Source: SZUA-36 sp963749115
GTDB lineage: Bacteria > Pseudomonadota > Gammaproteobacteria > Xanthomonadales > SZUA-36
DNA: 64,000 nucleotides
Assembly: GCA_963749115.1 (NCBI GenBank)
Contig: CAVVLP010000013.1
Coordinates: 1-64,000 of the forward strand
Direction: 5' to 3'
A model generated the notes under the pieces. That model saw only the letters and a program-made list of their open reading frames with translations, was not told where the DNA came from and ran no database searches. Numbering within the stretch: position 1 is the first letter of the stretch; every line of letters starts with the position of its first letter. Shown piece after piece: positions 54,233 to 64,000 of this stretch. Both the position numbers and the translations under genes were made by a program.

Positions 54233-55675
54233 TCAAGTTTGCGTACCGCCAACCGTCAGCGCATCAATCCGCAAGGTCGGTTGACCAACACCCACGGGTA
54301 CGCTTTGTCCGTCCTTACCGCATACACCCACACCGGCATCCAGTTTCAAATCGTTACCCACCATGCTGACGCGGGTCATGACTTCAGGTCCGTTTCCGAT
54401 CAATGTGGCGCCACGAACGGGTCGCGTTATCCTGCCGTTCTCGATCAAATAGGCCTCCGAGGCAGAAAATACAAACTTACCCGAAGTAATATCAACCTGC
54501 CCACCCGCAAAATTAACGGCGTACAAACCCTTGTCAACAGAACGGATAATCTCCTGCGGATCATGCTTGCCCGGCAACATAAAGGTGTTGGTCATTCTGG
54601 GCATCGGCAAATGAGCAAACGATTCGCGCCGGCCATTACCGGTCGGTTTCATATTCATCAAGCGGGCGTTGAGTTTGTCCTGCATGTAGGCCACCAGCAC
54701 ACCGTTTTCAATCAGAACCGTTTGCTCGGTAGCCGTGCCTTCATCATCTACGCTCAATGATCCACGCCGCTCCGGGAGCGTGCCATCGTCAACGATCGTG
54801 ACACCTTCAGCCGCGACTTTCTCTCCGATTCGACCACTGAATGTTGAAGTTCCCTTACGATTGAAATCACCTTCCAGCCCATGACCCACAGCTTCATGAA
54901 GCAATACACCGGGCCAGCCCGGACCCAGCACGACGGGCATGGTACCAGCGGGTGCGGCATCTGCTTCCAGGTTGACCAGTGCCTGACGGACCGCTTCATC
55001 GGCAAAGCGTTGCCACGCGTTATCCTTGATCAGTTGCAGATAGTCAAAACGCCCGCCACCTCCATCACCGCCTTGCTCGCGCCGGCCTTCGTGTTCCGCA
55101 ATCACGGAAACATTCAAACGTACCAGTGGTCGCACATCAGCGGCCAAAGAACCATCTGTTGATGCAACCAATATGGTTTCATGGGTCGCTGCGAGACTGA
55201 CCATCACCTGTTTGACCTTGGGGTCCAATGAACGGGCATAGGTGTCTATCTGGCGCAACAGGTCTACCTTCTGATCTGCACTGAGCACGGGCATTGGATC
55301 TGCAGGCAAGTACAGTGCCTGCGATTGATGCCGGCGCCAGGCTTGAACCGTACCTTGTGATCCTTGCCTGGCAATCGAACGGGCTGCGGTTGATGCCTGC
55401 ATTAATGACGGCATGATGATCTCGTCGGCGTAGGCAAACCCGGTCTTTTCACCACTGACTGCGCGGATACCAACACCCTGCTCTACCGCATGGGTGCCAC
55501 TCCTGACCAGGCCGTCTTCCAGTGACCAGGCCTCGTGACTTGTGTTTTGAAAATAGAGGTCGCCCTGATCCACTGATGGTCCCATCAGGTGATGCAATAC
55601 TTTCTGCAGGTCTGTGTGGCTAAGCCCGCCTGGCTCCAGGAGTTGTTGTTCCGCCAGTTTTAACGCATCAGTCAT
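54233..55675 (-). CDS. tldD: Metalloprotease TldD
   Basis: 480 residues. The zinc site is VLLHEAVGHGLEGDFNRKGT (HExxxH) with GTSTFSGRIGEKVAAEGVTI after it, and a third ligand Cys near GVGVCGKDGQSVPVGVGQPT. The partner PmbA is encoded nearby. The start at 55675 (MTDALKLAEQQLLEP) overlaps the yhdP stop by eight bases; the longer open frame to 55942 reads through yhdP and is not real. Confidence 0.95.
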   Translation of the reverse strand: MTDALKLAEQQLLEPGGLSHTDLQKVLHHLMGPSVDQGDLYFQNTSHEAWSLEDGLVRSGTHAVEQGVGIRAVSGEKTGFAYADEIIMPSLMQASTAARSIARQGSQGTVQAWRRHQSQALYLPADPMPVLSADQKVDLLRQIDTYARSLDPKVKQVMVSLAATHETILVASTDGSLAADVRPLVRLNVSVIAEHEGRREQGGDGGGGRFDYLQLIKDNAWQRFADEAVRQALVNLEADAAPAGTMPVVLGPGWPGVLLHEAVGHGLEGDFNRKGTSTFSGRIGEKVAAEGVTIVDDGTLPERRGSLSVDDEGTATEQTVLIENGVLVAYMQDKLNARLMNMKPTGNGRRESFAHLPMPRMTNTFMLPGKHDPQEIIRSVDKGLYAVNFAGGQVDITSGKFVFSASEAYLIENGRITRPVRGATLIGNGPEVMTRVSMVGNDLKLDAGVGVCGKDGQSVPVGVGQPTLRIDALTVGGTQT

Positions 55676-58600
55676 AGGTATTCCCATCTGTTGATTGCAA
55701 ACCGGTCTCGCTGGTTTGTGTTGCTTGTTTCGTTTCAGGTTGCGCTTCAGTTGGCTTATCGGAGCTTGGATTTTTTTCCGAATTTTCGCTTCTTCGCTGC
55801 TTTTCCACAGGTTCGATCTGCGGGTCTTCCCATGGACCACGAATGGTGTACCTTGCCTCCGCCGCCTCACCCAGCGCATCGCGCAGTATAGCCTGAAGTG
55901 CCAGACCTGCTGCAGCACCAATCGGGCCACCGGCAATCGCACCTATGACCGGCAAGGTTTTACTCACACCCGGACGTACGGCAAATTCATAATCAAACGT
56001 CTGAGCTACCAGGTCAGTACTGCCAACGATGTGTGATTTCTGCAGCTGTTGAGCTTAGCAGCATGTCATCGGTATGGCTTGTGCCATCCTCCAGGCTCAT
56101 CGTGCCTTTGGCTTCATCAAAACTGAAGCCATCGCCAAACACATCCCGAAAGTCCATCGCCAATCGCCGTGGTAACTCTGTCAAGCTGAGCAGTCCCAGC
56201 ATACGACCGGCACCCGAGTTTGCCGTTAATATGTTCCCCTGGACAATACTGAAATCCATTTCACCATTTAGACGCTCTAATGCAAAAGCGGCGGGCGGGC
56301 CTTCCCACCAGGCATCAAAGTGCACCAGTGTCTGCCCACCCCCCATGGCTGATGATATATCCATCGCCTCCAATACCGAACCCAGGCTTTCCGAGCTAAC
56401 CCGAATATTAAAGTCTGAGCGCTCATCCTGCCCATCGCGGGTCCAGTCTCCGCGCGCGTTGAAAATAAAGCCGGATGACTGCGCTTCGATGGACTCAATA
56501 TGGAAACCGTTGGCGACCGGATAACCCTTCAATTCTGGTTTCACCCAAGTCCATTCCGAGGTAACCGAATTGCTTACAATAAAAATGCATTTCCGGCAGG
56601 TCGGCAGGGTCTGTTTCCAAGGTCACTCCCTCTGCAACCGGATCCGGCATTATCAAGCGTTCAAATTCACCTGACATGCTGTGGGAGCCCTCTTCGTTTT
56701 TGTAATAGCGAACGCTTCCGTTGATATCCTGGCTATCAAATGTACCGGTAATGACGCCGTCCTCGTACTTCATCCAAAGCCCGACATCGTCGAACTGACG
56801 ATCGAAAACCAAAATCTGTCCGGCGTCCACACTGGCGGTTTGCAATGTCAGTCCGTCGCTTTCTGCCGAGCCCGAAAACTTGTCTATGGCCAGGTCGGTC
56901 CAGCCGTCAAGATCAAAAATGGAAGTCGACCCATCGACACTAAACAGACCCTCGCCTGGTAAAACACCCACTTTTCCACCCAACTCAATAGCCGCCCTGA
57001 CAGGTCTGGAGTCGTCTTTTGACAGCTCCATTTTTAGCTGCATGCTGGGCGGAAAGTCGGCAGACAAAATATGCTGTTCAGCACGGATAGGGTAACGCAC
57101 AATCATGGGCCAAATGAGGTCATCGGTCTTTGCCATCGGTGCAGGCAGATCAAGGCTTACGCCTTTAAGGTCACTGTATACCTCCAGCCAGACCTCCCGG
57201 TCTTCATTGCCCTCCACGGAGGCAACGCTCAGGCTGACATCCCAGTGACTCGTACCCGTGGCCCGATAAAACAGAGGTTCAAGCTCGAATAATTCATCCG
57301 GAATGACTATCTCAACCGGTAAGTCACCATACACATGGGCCCGGAATACTTCATCTTCACTCCACTTGGAAATGATATCGAGATTGACAGGATAATCCCG
57401 GAACAGACCGGGCAACCCGGTCGCTTTAAGACCGTCGCGATTATAGTCCAGGTTTCCCTTGATCCCGTCGATGACAACCCCGGCAGCCAGGTCAGTGAAT
57501 TTATTGTCTTTTAATAACAGGCTGCCTTCGACCTGTAACGGCTCTGAAGAACCACCCAGCAACATATGTATATGCCCGTCTATTTCTGACTCACCTTCAA
57601 ATACGAACTGATCAGGATCCAGCTCCAGGCCATCGAGTAAAGGTGTATTCCTGATGTACATGATCAATTTCGGCAGGGACGTGGCAGTTTGCCAGGTCAC
57701 ATCCAGCACCGGGGTTTTGAAATCTTCAATACTGGCAGTTACTTTATCGACCCTGGCCCCGCCGGTATCACCAATTTTTCCTTCAACATACATACCGCCA
57801 TCTTCAAAAAATGCGGTCCCTTCGACCCGCTTCACATAGGGCCAACCGTCGGCATATTTGATGTTTATATTCCTGCCCGGTGCAATGGCCTGGAGTCGTC
57901 CAGCGTGATTCGTAAAGGGAAAATCGTCCAGGTCACCGACCATGGAAAAACGGCCGTCACTTACTTCACCACTGAGCAGCGAAGTACGTAACCACTGTAA
58001 AGTATTTTTTTTCATGACGTTTTCAGGCCAGTAATCCCCAAAACGCGAAATATCACCACGCGACATGGCCACATTGATATCAATATTGGGTTTTCCCTCA
58101 CCCCATGCCATGCGCACCCGGCCAAACCCGCTGATATCTTCGTTCTCAACCCGGCAGTAATTCAAATCAAACTGCCACTCGGTCTTATTGGCCCATTGGA
58201 CTTCCATCTTACAATCGGTGAATGCGGCGATCACTGGCCGCCGGAATGTGGACAACCAGTCCAGCTTGACCGTTGGCCCGCTAAAACTGACATTGCCAAC
58301 CCCCGAATCGAGCTTAAACTGCGCATCGATACCTTCAATATCAGGGCCCTTGTTCCAACCCCAGAAACGGCCATTTTCAAGCTGGCCGTTTACCATCTTC
58401 AAATGCCACTTTGCATCCAGTATGAAATCCAGATTCGTCACACCACCCTGTGCACGACTTGGAATAGCAACAGGCCAAGGCGTGTTGTAATTGGCAATGA
58501 TTCTTTGGGTTAACAGCAGCGGGAATTCCAGTTCGAGATAATCTGAACTGACCCAAAGACCAAGGTCCTCCGGCAGGTTTCTGGCCACTGAAAACCGCTC

Positions 58601-59599
58601 GCTGCTCCATTCATCACCTGCATATACGACCGACGTGTCAGATAGGTCCAAACGCCAGTTCTTTCGTTGTGTAAATCGAAAATTAAACAGGCTGTTCAGG
58701 TGATCAACAATTAGAGGTCCAGTCAATGAGCTCAGTTGTGCATCACGAAGATCAAACACACCCTGCATCTCCTGTGGGCTACCCAGCTGCCACTCACCCC
58801 ATACCTCCGCATTTAATCTTCCTGCAACTGGCACCAGCGGGTGATGCGGTAATTGTCTGACCAGTTCCTCCAAAATCAACTCACCGGTTTTGACATGCCA
58901 ATGGGCTTCTGCGAGATGCTGTTCCGAATCCAGCCTGACTTTCGCGGTTGCATCCAGATCACCCACGACCCGTTTTCTGTCCCGGTCAGTGAGGCTGGCT
59001 TTTATCTCGGCTGAGACCTTACGGCCATCGGCAGTAAGACGACCGTTTACGTTGCTAAGAACCAGGTGAATCGAACGTTCCGGATCATCAAAACTGAGCG
59101 TGATATCCTGCAGGCGAACTTCGCCGTTCAAAGCCACGTCGCGTAAACCAGGGCTGGGGTCTTTACCCGACCCGGTGTCACTGACACCCAGGCCTGACAA
59201 CACATAGCGTCCATCGGACTTACGCTCAAGTGACAGGTCGGCACCAATTATCCGGAAGCTGTATAAAGGCCTGCCTGGAATCAGGGCGTTTAGCGGCTTG
59301 ATATCCAGCGCTGCGCGGTTGATGGCAATTTCAGAACGCGCACCTTCCGGCATCAGGGTGAGACCCCGCAGACTGATTCGTGGCCCGAAAGCCTTCCACT
59401 CGCCACTAAAGCTTTCTATGCTGACCGGTTGATTGAATGACTTGCTTAGCCAGGCTTCCAGTTCAGGTTGGTAATGGACACTGTATGGCATCAACAATTT
59501 GCCAATTCCAACAACCACCGCCGCCAGTACCGTCAGCAAGGTCAGTGCGGTCCACAGCAGCGTTCTCAGTCGCCTGAAAATTTTGCGCAAATTGTTCAT
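55668..59599 (-). CDS. yhdP: AsmA-like phospholipid-transport protein YhdP, two frameshifts
   Basis: About 1310 residues when bridged, near the length of E. coli YhdP (about 1270). Starts with a signal anchor (RTLLWTALTLLTVLAAVVVG) and a beta-rich repeat that forms the long bridge for phospholipids between inner and outer membranes. Shifts lie near 56522 (surplus G in GGG, joining GETRIE to GYPVANGFHIESIE) and near 56037 (STAAEI to the HIVGSTDLVAQTFDYEF frame). The C-terminus GVSKTLPVIGAIAGGPIG is the usual AsmA_2/DUF3971 region, with an added low-complexity tail. In order maf-rng-yhdP-tldD, as in E. coli. Confidence 0.93.
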
Positions 59600-59619
59600 C
59601 TGGAACTGTCCATACCGAC

Positions 59620-61089
59620 CTACAGCAATACCACGTCAAACTGTTCAAGGGTATATTGGTCTTCACGCTGGAAGCGAATTGATTTGCCAATCGTTTCCTC
59701 AAGCTCAGCCACGGTTGTGGACTGGTCATCCAGGATCTTGTCGACCACACATGTCGATGCAACCACCAGCAGACGGCTGGCTTCAAACTGCCGACTGGAA
59801 CGCATGATCTCGCGGAATACTTCAAGACAAACAGTTTCTGCACTCTTTAACACACCACGTCCGGAGCAAACCGGACACGGTTCGCACATGACATGTCCGA
59901 GGCTTTCCGTAGTGCGTTTGCGGGTCATTTCAATAAGACCGAGCGGTGAAATCTCACAAATACTTGTCTTTGCATGATCACGCTCGAGCGCCTTTTCAAG
60001 CGCAAGCATGACCTGGCGCTTGTGCTCATCATTGTTCATATCGATAAAATCTATAATGATGATGCCACCCAGGTTGCGCAGACGAAGTTGCCGTGCAATA
60101 GCTTGCGCCGCCTCCAGGTTTGTTTTGTAGATGGTTTCTTCAAGCGTTCGATGACCAACAAAACCACCGGTATTCACATCGATGGTGGTCATCGCTTCAG
60201 TCTGGTCGATGACCAGGTGACCACCTGACTTCAGTGGCGTCGTGCGATGCAGCGCCCGGTCAATTTCATCTTCAATCCCGTAAAGGTCGAATATCGGGCG
60301 TTCAGCTGAATAGTATTCGATACGATGTTTCCACTCGGGTAAAAATTTGCCGGTGAAATCCTTCAATCGTTCGAATTCCTCTGCTGAATCAATTCGAACT
60401 TTCTCCACTTCCTCATGCATGTGATCCCGCAAGGCCCGTAACGGTAGTGACAGGTCCTCGTAAATGCATTTACCGGGTTCTGTGGTTTTGGTTTGCTCGC
60501 TGATGCTTTCCCAAATTTTTTCCAGGTAAGACATATCGGCCGATAAGGCAAACTCATCAATATTTTCGGCATTGGTACGGACAATGTAACCGTGTTTGCC
60601 TTTGTGTTCCCGCATTGTGGCCAGCAGACCAATAAGACGATTGCGTTCAGTTTCATCCTCGATGCGCACTGAAACAGCAATGGTCTCACTGTCAGGCAGC
60701 AACACCAGGAATCGCGACGGGATACTTAAATTGGTGGTAAGACGTGCGCCCTTGGTCCCCAACGGGTCCTTGATAACCTGTACTACTACCGCCTCACCTT
60801 CACGAACCAGCGATGTAATAGATGGCTCGGGTGGCAGGTCTTCAGGCACCTGTTGAAGCTCGGCCCTGTAAATATCCGAAGCGTGTAAAAAAGCGGTCCG
60901 ATCGAGACCGATATCTATAAAAGCTGCCTGCATACCGGGCAGCACACGCGACACAATGCCCTTATAAATATTGCCCAGATAACCCAGGTGACTGTTACGC
61001 TCGAGGGATACCTCCTGCAACATGCCATTTTCAACTACCGCTACACGGGTTTCCGTAGGTGTAACATTGATCAGGATTTCTTCGCTCAT
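59620..61089 (-). CDS. rng: Ribonuclease G
   Basis: About 489 residues. Endonuclease for 16S rRNA 5' end processing and mRNA decay. S1 domain early (NSHLGYLGNIYKGIVSRVLP), RNase H-like core with TTIDVNTGGFVGHRTLEETI and IIIIDFIDMNNDEHKRQVML (metal-binding Asp), and the zinc link CEPCPVCSGRGVLKSAET. The start at 61089 (MSEEILINVTPTETR) is standard for the family. Followed closely by yhdP. Confidence 0.96.
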   Translation of the reverse strand: MSEEILINVTPTETRVAVVENGMLQEVSLERNSHLGYLGNIYKGIVSRVLPGMQAAFIDIGLDRTAFLHASDIYRAELQQVPEDLPPEPSITSLVREGEAVVVQVIKDPLGTKGARLTTNLSIPSRFLVLLPDSETIAVSVRIEDETERNRLIGLLATMREHKGKHGYIVRTNAENIDEFALSADMSYLEKIWESISEQTKTTEPGKCIYEDLSLPLRALRDHMHEEVEKVRIDSAEEFERLKDFTGKFLPEWKHRIEYYSAERPIFDLYGIEDEIDRALHRTTPLKSGGHLVIDQTEAMTTIDVNTGGFVGHRTLEETIYKTNLEAAQAIARQLRLRNLGGIIIIDFIDMNNDEHKRQVMLALEKALERDHAKTSICEISPLGLIEMTRKRTTESLGHVMCEPCPVCSGRGVLKSAETVCLEVFREIMRSSRQFEASRLLVVASTCVVDKILDDQSTTVAELEETIGKSIRFQREDQYTLEQFDVVLL

Positions 61090-61201
61090 AGACGTATCAT
61101 CCCACACCGGCAGGTGCACAATTCAAGAACGGTAGGATACCACCCGGACAGACTCCGGCGCTGATGGAGGTCAATCGATTCAAACCGACGGCGATTGACA
61201 C

Positions 61202-61783
61202 TCATGCGAGCAAGCCGGCGCGACGGAGTAATTCGGCAGTCTCAAACAACGGCAAGCCCATTACCGAGGAGTAACTGCCTTCAATACGGCGGATGTATTG
61301 GCCCGTCCCACCTTGTACTGCGTAAGCACCAGCCTTGTCCATAGGCTCATCGCCCTGGCAATATTGTCTGATCCATGGCTCCGGCATTTCGCCGAACGTG
61401 ACCGCGGTAATATTGAGCGTATCCAAAACAGTTTCGGTATCAAGAGCCAATGCAACGCCCGAGTAAACCTGGTGAGTCCGGCCCGACAGGCGCTGTAACA
61501 TACCCACAGCTTCTTTCCGTGATTCAGGTTTGCCAAGAACCTCACCATCCAGCAACACGATAGTGTCAGAACCAAGTGCAGGCAGTCTGCCCGCGCATTG
61601 GGTGAATCCTGCCAATGCCTTTTCGCGCGATAAACGCATCACATAATCCCGTGGTGGCTCACCTTCGACAAACGACTCATCAATATCTGCAGCTACCACT
61701 TCAAAATTGACCGCCAACTGCTTCAGCAGTTCCCGCCGCCGTGGTGACCCCGATGCCAGAATTATCGAATGTTGTGAGTTCAT
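61202..61783 (-). CDS. maf: Maf-type nucleoside triphosphate pyrophosphatase
   Basis: 193 residues. Hydrolyses dTTP/UTP or modified NTPs to limit misincorporation. IILASGSPRRRELLKQLAVN is the nucleotide-binding start, ALGSDTIVLLDGEVLGKPES the catalytic metal site, and RRIEGSYSSVMGLPLFETAE the C-terminal motif. Overlaps the rlmH stop by four bases (ATGA); 112 bases upstream of rng. Confidence 0.95.
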   Translation of the reverse strand: MNSQHSIILASGSPRRRELLKQLAVNFEVVAADIDESFVEGEPPRDYVMRLSREKALAGFTQCAGRLPALGSDTIVLLDGEVLGKPESRKEAVGMLQRLSGRTHQVYSGVALALDTETVLDTLNITAVTFGEMPEPWIRQYCQGDEPMDKAGAYAVQGGTGQYIRRIEGSYSSVMGLPLFETAELLRRAGLLA

Positions 61784-62250
61784 GCGCGGTGATAAGGATG
61801 ATTTTGAGTGATGGTCCAGGCCCGGTACAACTGCTCGGCGAGCACGACCCTGACCAGGGGATGTGGCAATGTCAGCGGCCCGAGGGACCAGCGATCATCT
61901 GCTTTTCGCATGATATCTGTATCAATGCCTTCCGGACCGCCTATCATGAAACCGACATCTCGACCTTCACCCATCCACAGTTCCAGTTGCGCTGCCAGTT
62001 TCTCGGTTGACCATGCCTGCCCCTTAACGTCCAGTGCAATAACCCTGGCACGGGCTGGCATGGCTGCATAGAGTGCCTTGCTTTCAACCGCAGTCAGTCG
62101 TTTTGTATCGGCATTTTTTCCGCGTTTTGCAAGGGTGACTTCACGCAGGGATAAGCCCAGACCTGGCGGCATTCTTCGCGAATACTCGGTCCAGGCTTCG
62201 GTGACCCACTTCGGCATGCGCTGGCCAACGGCGGCTACCAACAACTGCAT
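61780..62250 (-). CDS. rlmH: 23S rRNA (pseudouridine-1915 N3) methyltransferase
   Basis: 156 residues. SPOUT-family enzyme acting on helix 69 of 23S rRNA. GRDVGFMIGGPEGIDTDIMR is the SAM trefoil motif and LTLPHPLVRVVLAEQLYRAW the conserved C-terminus. Preceded by rsfS with a 15-base gap. Confidence 0.97.
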   Translation of the reverse strand: MQLLVAAVGQRMPKWVTEAWTEYSRRMPPGLGLSLREVTLAKRGKNADTKRLTAVESKALYAAMPARARVIALDVKGQAWSTEKLAAQLELWMGEGRDVGFMIGGPEGIDTDIMRKADDRWSLGPLTLPHPLVRVVLAEQLYRAWTITQNHPYHRA

Positions 62251-62265
62251 CAGGACACCGGTTCT

Positions 62266-62649
62266 TTATACAGAACTACTTATTCCGTTACGCCGATCGG
62301 CGCTGGCTTCCCAGAGTTTTTCAAGGTTATAAAAGGCCCGGGTCTGGGGCAGCATCAAGTGAACGATGACGTCATTCAAATCCACCAGCACCCACTCACC
62401 TTCGCGTGCACCTTCCACACCCAGTGGTGCGCAGCCTGCAGCTTTGGCCTTGACAATAAGGTTCTCCGACATGGACTTGACATGCCGTGTTGAATTGCCG
62501 GATGCAATAACCAAACGCTCGGTCAAAGGACTCCTGCCCGACACGTCAATCACCATGATGTCGGTAGCTTTGAAGTCTTCTAAGGAGGACACAACGAGTT
62601 GTTGCAACTGGTCGGTGGTTAAATCGTCACGAATGGTCTGGATATTCAA
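62266..62649 (-). CDS. rsfS: Ribosomal silencing factor RsfS
   Basis: 127 residues. Binds uL14 on the 50S subunit and blocks subunit joining when nutrients are scarce. The family pattern SLEDFKATDIMVIDVSGRSP, VIASGNSTRHVKSMSENLIV and VLVDLNDVIVHLMLPQTRAF is clear. Between nadD and rlmH, as in E. coli. Confidence 0.96.
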   Translation of the reverse strand: MNIQTIRDDLTTDQLQQLVVSSLEDFKATDIMVIDVSGRSPLTERLVIASGNSTRHVKSMSENLIVKAKAAGCAPLGVEGAREGEWVLVDLNDVIVHLMLPQTRAFYNLEKLWEASADRRNGISSSV

Positions 62650-62685
62650 ATTATGAAATTACCTATAAGAAGTACCGCAATTTTA

Positions 62686-62765
62686 ACCGCCGTAGGCGGT
62701 CGCGTAAAGCGAAGCATGGTGTAGTGTTAACACTGACCCTACGTTACAGGGTTGACACTACACCA
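62686..62765. repeat. Nested hairpins between nadD and rsfS
   Basis: ACCGCC-GTA-GGCGGT (62687-62701) is followed by an outer stem TGGTGTAGTGT (62717-62727) paired with ACACTACACCA (62755-62765), with ACCCT and AGGGT inside. About 80 bases of near-continuous base-pairing potential, no coding frame. Either a small extragenic repeat or an RNA structure on the nadD-rsfS transcript; no T run marks it as a simple terminator. Confidence 0.6.
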
Positions 62766-62780
62766 GGTTCGCGTTGTTGA

Positions 62781-63443
62781 TCATGCGGTTAAATACAGCC
62801 GGTTTTCGTTGATATATTCCAACACCGCCGCTGGCAACATCGAATCCGGCGAGCCTCCTGAACGGATGATGCTCTTGATATTCGATGCAGAAACATCAAT
62901 TGACTCAACTTCCATGTGAAGCACCAGACCAGCCTTGGATTTGCGTAATTCCCGCACATCAGTGACCGATCGGGGTTGAATCTGTTTTGCCAGTTCAGAC
63001 TGGTATTGGCTGCACGTACCCGGCCTGGTCAGAATCACAATATGGGCAAGTTCAAATAACTGTTTCCAATGAAACCAGGTGTGCAACTGGTTGGCGGCAT
63101 CCTGCCCGATCAATAACACCAATGGCCGATCGGGAAAGCTCGCGCGAACCTCCTGTAATGTATCGACCATATACGAGGGACCGCTGCGCCGGGTCTCGCG
63201 ATCATCAACCCTGAGCGATGCAAACTCCTGGCACGCCGATTCCAGCATGGCCAGTCTTTGTTTTACAGTTGCCTGTGGTGTATCGCGATGCACGGGGCTG
63301 CCGGCAGGTAGCAGGTAGAGGTTTTTCAGACCCAGTTTTTGACGGGCTTCATCTGCACAGCGAAGATGACCATAATGAACCGGGTCAAATGTGCCACCGA
63401 AAAAGGCAATCGGTTCAACTGAAGAACGCTCCCCGTCAATCAT
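62781..63443 (-). CDS. nadD: Nicotinate-nucleotide adenylyltransferase
   Basis: 220 residues. Adenylates nicotinate mononucleotide in NAD synthesis. AFFGGTFDPVHYGHLRCADE is the nucleotidyltransferase motif (HxGH class), and VSASNIKSIIRSGG (the ISST-type motif replaced by SASN) the C-terminal one. It lies 22 bases after holA. Confidence 0.95.
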   Translation of the reverse strand: MIDGERSSVEPIAFFGGTFDPVHYGHLRCADEARQKLGLKNLYLLPAGSPVHRDTPQATVKQRLAMLESACQEFASLRVDDRETRRSGPSYMVDTLQEVRASFPDRPLVLLIGQDAANQLHTWFHWKQLFELAHIVILTRPGTCSQYQSELAKQIQPRSVTDVRELRKSKAGLVLHMEVESIDVSASNIKSIIRSGGSPDSMLPAAVLEYINENRLYLTA

Positions 63444-63465
63444 GTGCGGTACCTGTCACGCCCTC

Positions 63466-64000
63466 TCAGGCCGACAATTGAAGCAGCAGGGCATCAACGC
63501 TTTGCCAGGGATCGCCTGCGGCCCGCCCCTTGCTTTGCCGGTCAATCAGCGACAGCATCTTGAATGCGCCGAACAGTTCAAGCGTGTTCAGACGCCTGGC
63601 CGCTGTACGGACGGTATTTTGACGGTTTTGCCAGATGTTCAATCGTCTGAACACCATGGTTTCCTGTTCGCCACCACGCATGGCCAACCGGTAGGTTTCA
63701 ATGACTTTAAGCTCCTTCAGCAACGCTCCCAACAGCATTGGCAGCGGCGTATCCATACGTTTAAGACCAGCTGCAACCCGCAACCCATCACGTAGATTTC
63801 CGGTTAGCATATGCTCTGCCAGTGCAAACGCGTCAAAGCGACTGCTATCGGCCACCACCTTCATCACATCATCCACCGTGACCGTACCCGCACCCTTGAT
63901 CAGCGCCAGGCGGTCTATTTCCTGGCGGGCTGCCAGCAGGTTGCCTTCCAGCCTGTCCGCGAGTATGCGCAGAACTTCCGGTTCCGGCTGCATACCGTGT
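63466..64000 (-). CDS. holA: DNA polymerase III subunit delta, 5' end cut by window edge
   Basis: About 178 residues of the C-terminal part; the frame continues past 64000 without a start. RILADRLEGNLLAARQEIDR is the region closing the clamp-loader AAA+ domain, and the C-terminal collar domain follows (LKRMDTPLPMLLGALLKELK). The delta subunit opens the sliding clamp. Followed by nadD, as expected. Confidence 0.93.
   Translation of the reverse strand, partial: HGMQPEPEVLRILADRLEGNLLAARQEIDRLALIKGAGTVTVDDVMKVVADSSRFDAFALAEHMLTGNLRDGLRVAAGLKRMDTPLPMLLGALLKELKVIETYRLAMRGGEQETMVFRRLNIWQNRQNTVRTAARRLNTLELFGAFKMLSLIDRQSKGRAAGDPWQSVDALLLQLSA

Noticed and set aside
1..64000. CRISPR array or prophage
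   Set aside because: No evenly spaced direct repeats with variable spacers, no integrase, capsid or lysis genes seen.

Overview
The window is a chromosomal segment of a gammaproteobacterium. It has the nusA-infB-truB-rpsO-pnp operon preceded by an initiator tRNA, a 14-gene nuo operon, secG beside tRNA-Leu(GAG), the maf-rng-yhdP-tldD block, and the rsfS-rlmH-nadD-holA neighbourhood, all in orders familiar from that class. Kdo kinase and a family 9 glycosyltransferase point to a Gram-negative cell with lipopolysaccharide. Base composition is close to balanced and no genus can be named safely from the sequence alone.

Layout. 1-8 kb: assorted accessory genes (DUF6502 regulator, membrane protein, DMT exporter, cyclophilin, a broken peroxiredoxin-like gene, an Arc-type DNA-binding protein with an SPFH protein, an outer-membrane protein with a secreted partner, a GNAT). 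8-10 kb: LPS core genes kdkA and a GT9. 10-22 kb: one long minus-strand run of twelve tightly packed genes that reads as a phosphonate (2-aminoethylphosphonate, AEP) biosynthesis and envelope-decoration operon. 22-24.5 kb: a MITE-like element and an S9 peptidase. 24.5-33.5 kb: pnp, rpsO, truB, rbfA, infB, nusA, rimP and tRNA-fMet. 33.5-48.1 kb: nuoN to nuoA. 48.1-49.5 kb: tRNA-Leu, secG, tpiA. 49.6-64 kb: a small repeat, NnrU, SDR, a putative metalloprotease, pmbA, darP, tldD, yhdP, rng, maf, rlmH, rsfS, nadD and the 3' part of holA.

The most interesting part is 9950-21918. PEP mutase fused to a PntC-like cytidylyltransferase, phosphonopyruvate decarboxylase and AEP transaminase supply CMP-activated AEP. 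A TagF-like transferase, a YejM/PbgA-like alkaline-phosphatase-superfamily membrane protein, a YidC/Oxa1 paralogue lacking the conserved groove arginine, an isoprenylcysteine-methyltransferase-like protein, a PhyH dioxygenase, a second nucleotidyltransferase, a periplasmic rhodanese and a small membrane protein could modify the headgroup and place it on an envelope polymer or lipid. The combination with a dedicated YidC paralogue is not one I know to be described.

Caution on sequence quality. At least a dozen genes, including several nuo genes that must work in a living cell, are broken by single-base shifts, many in short homopolymers. I read these as sequencing or assembly errors, and give the gene extents that result when they are bridged.
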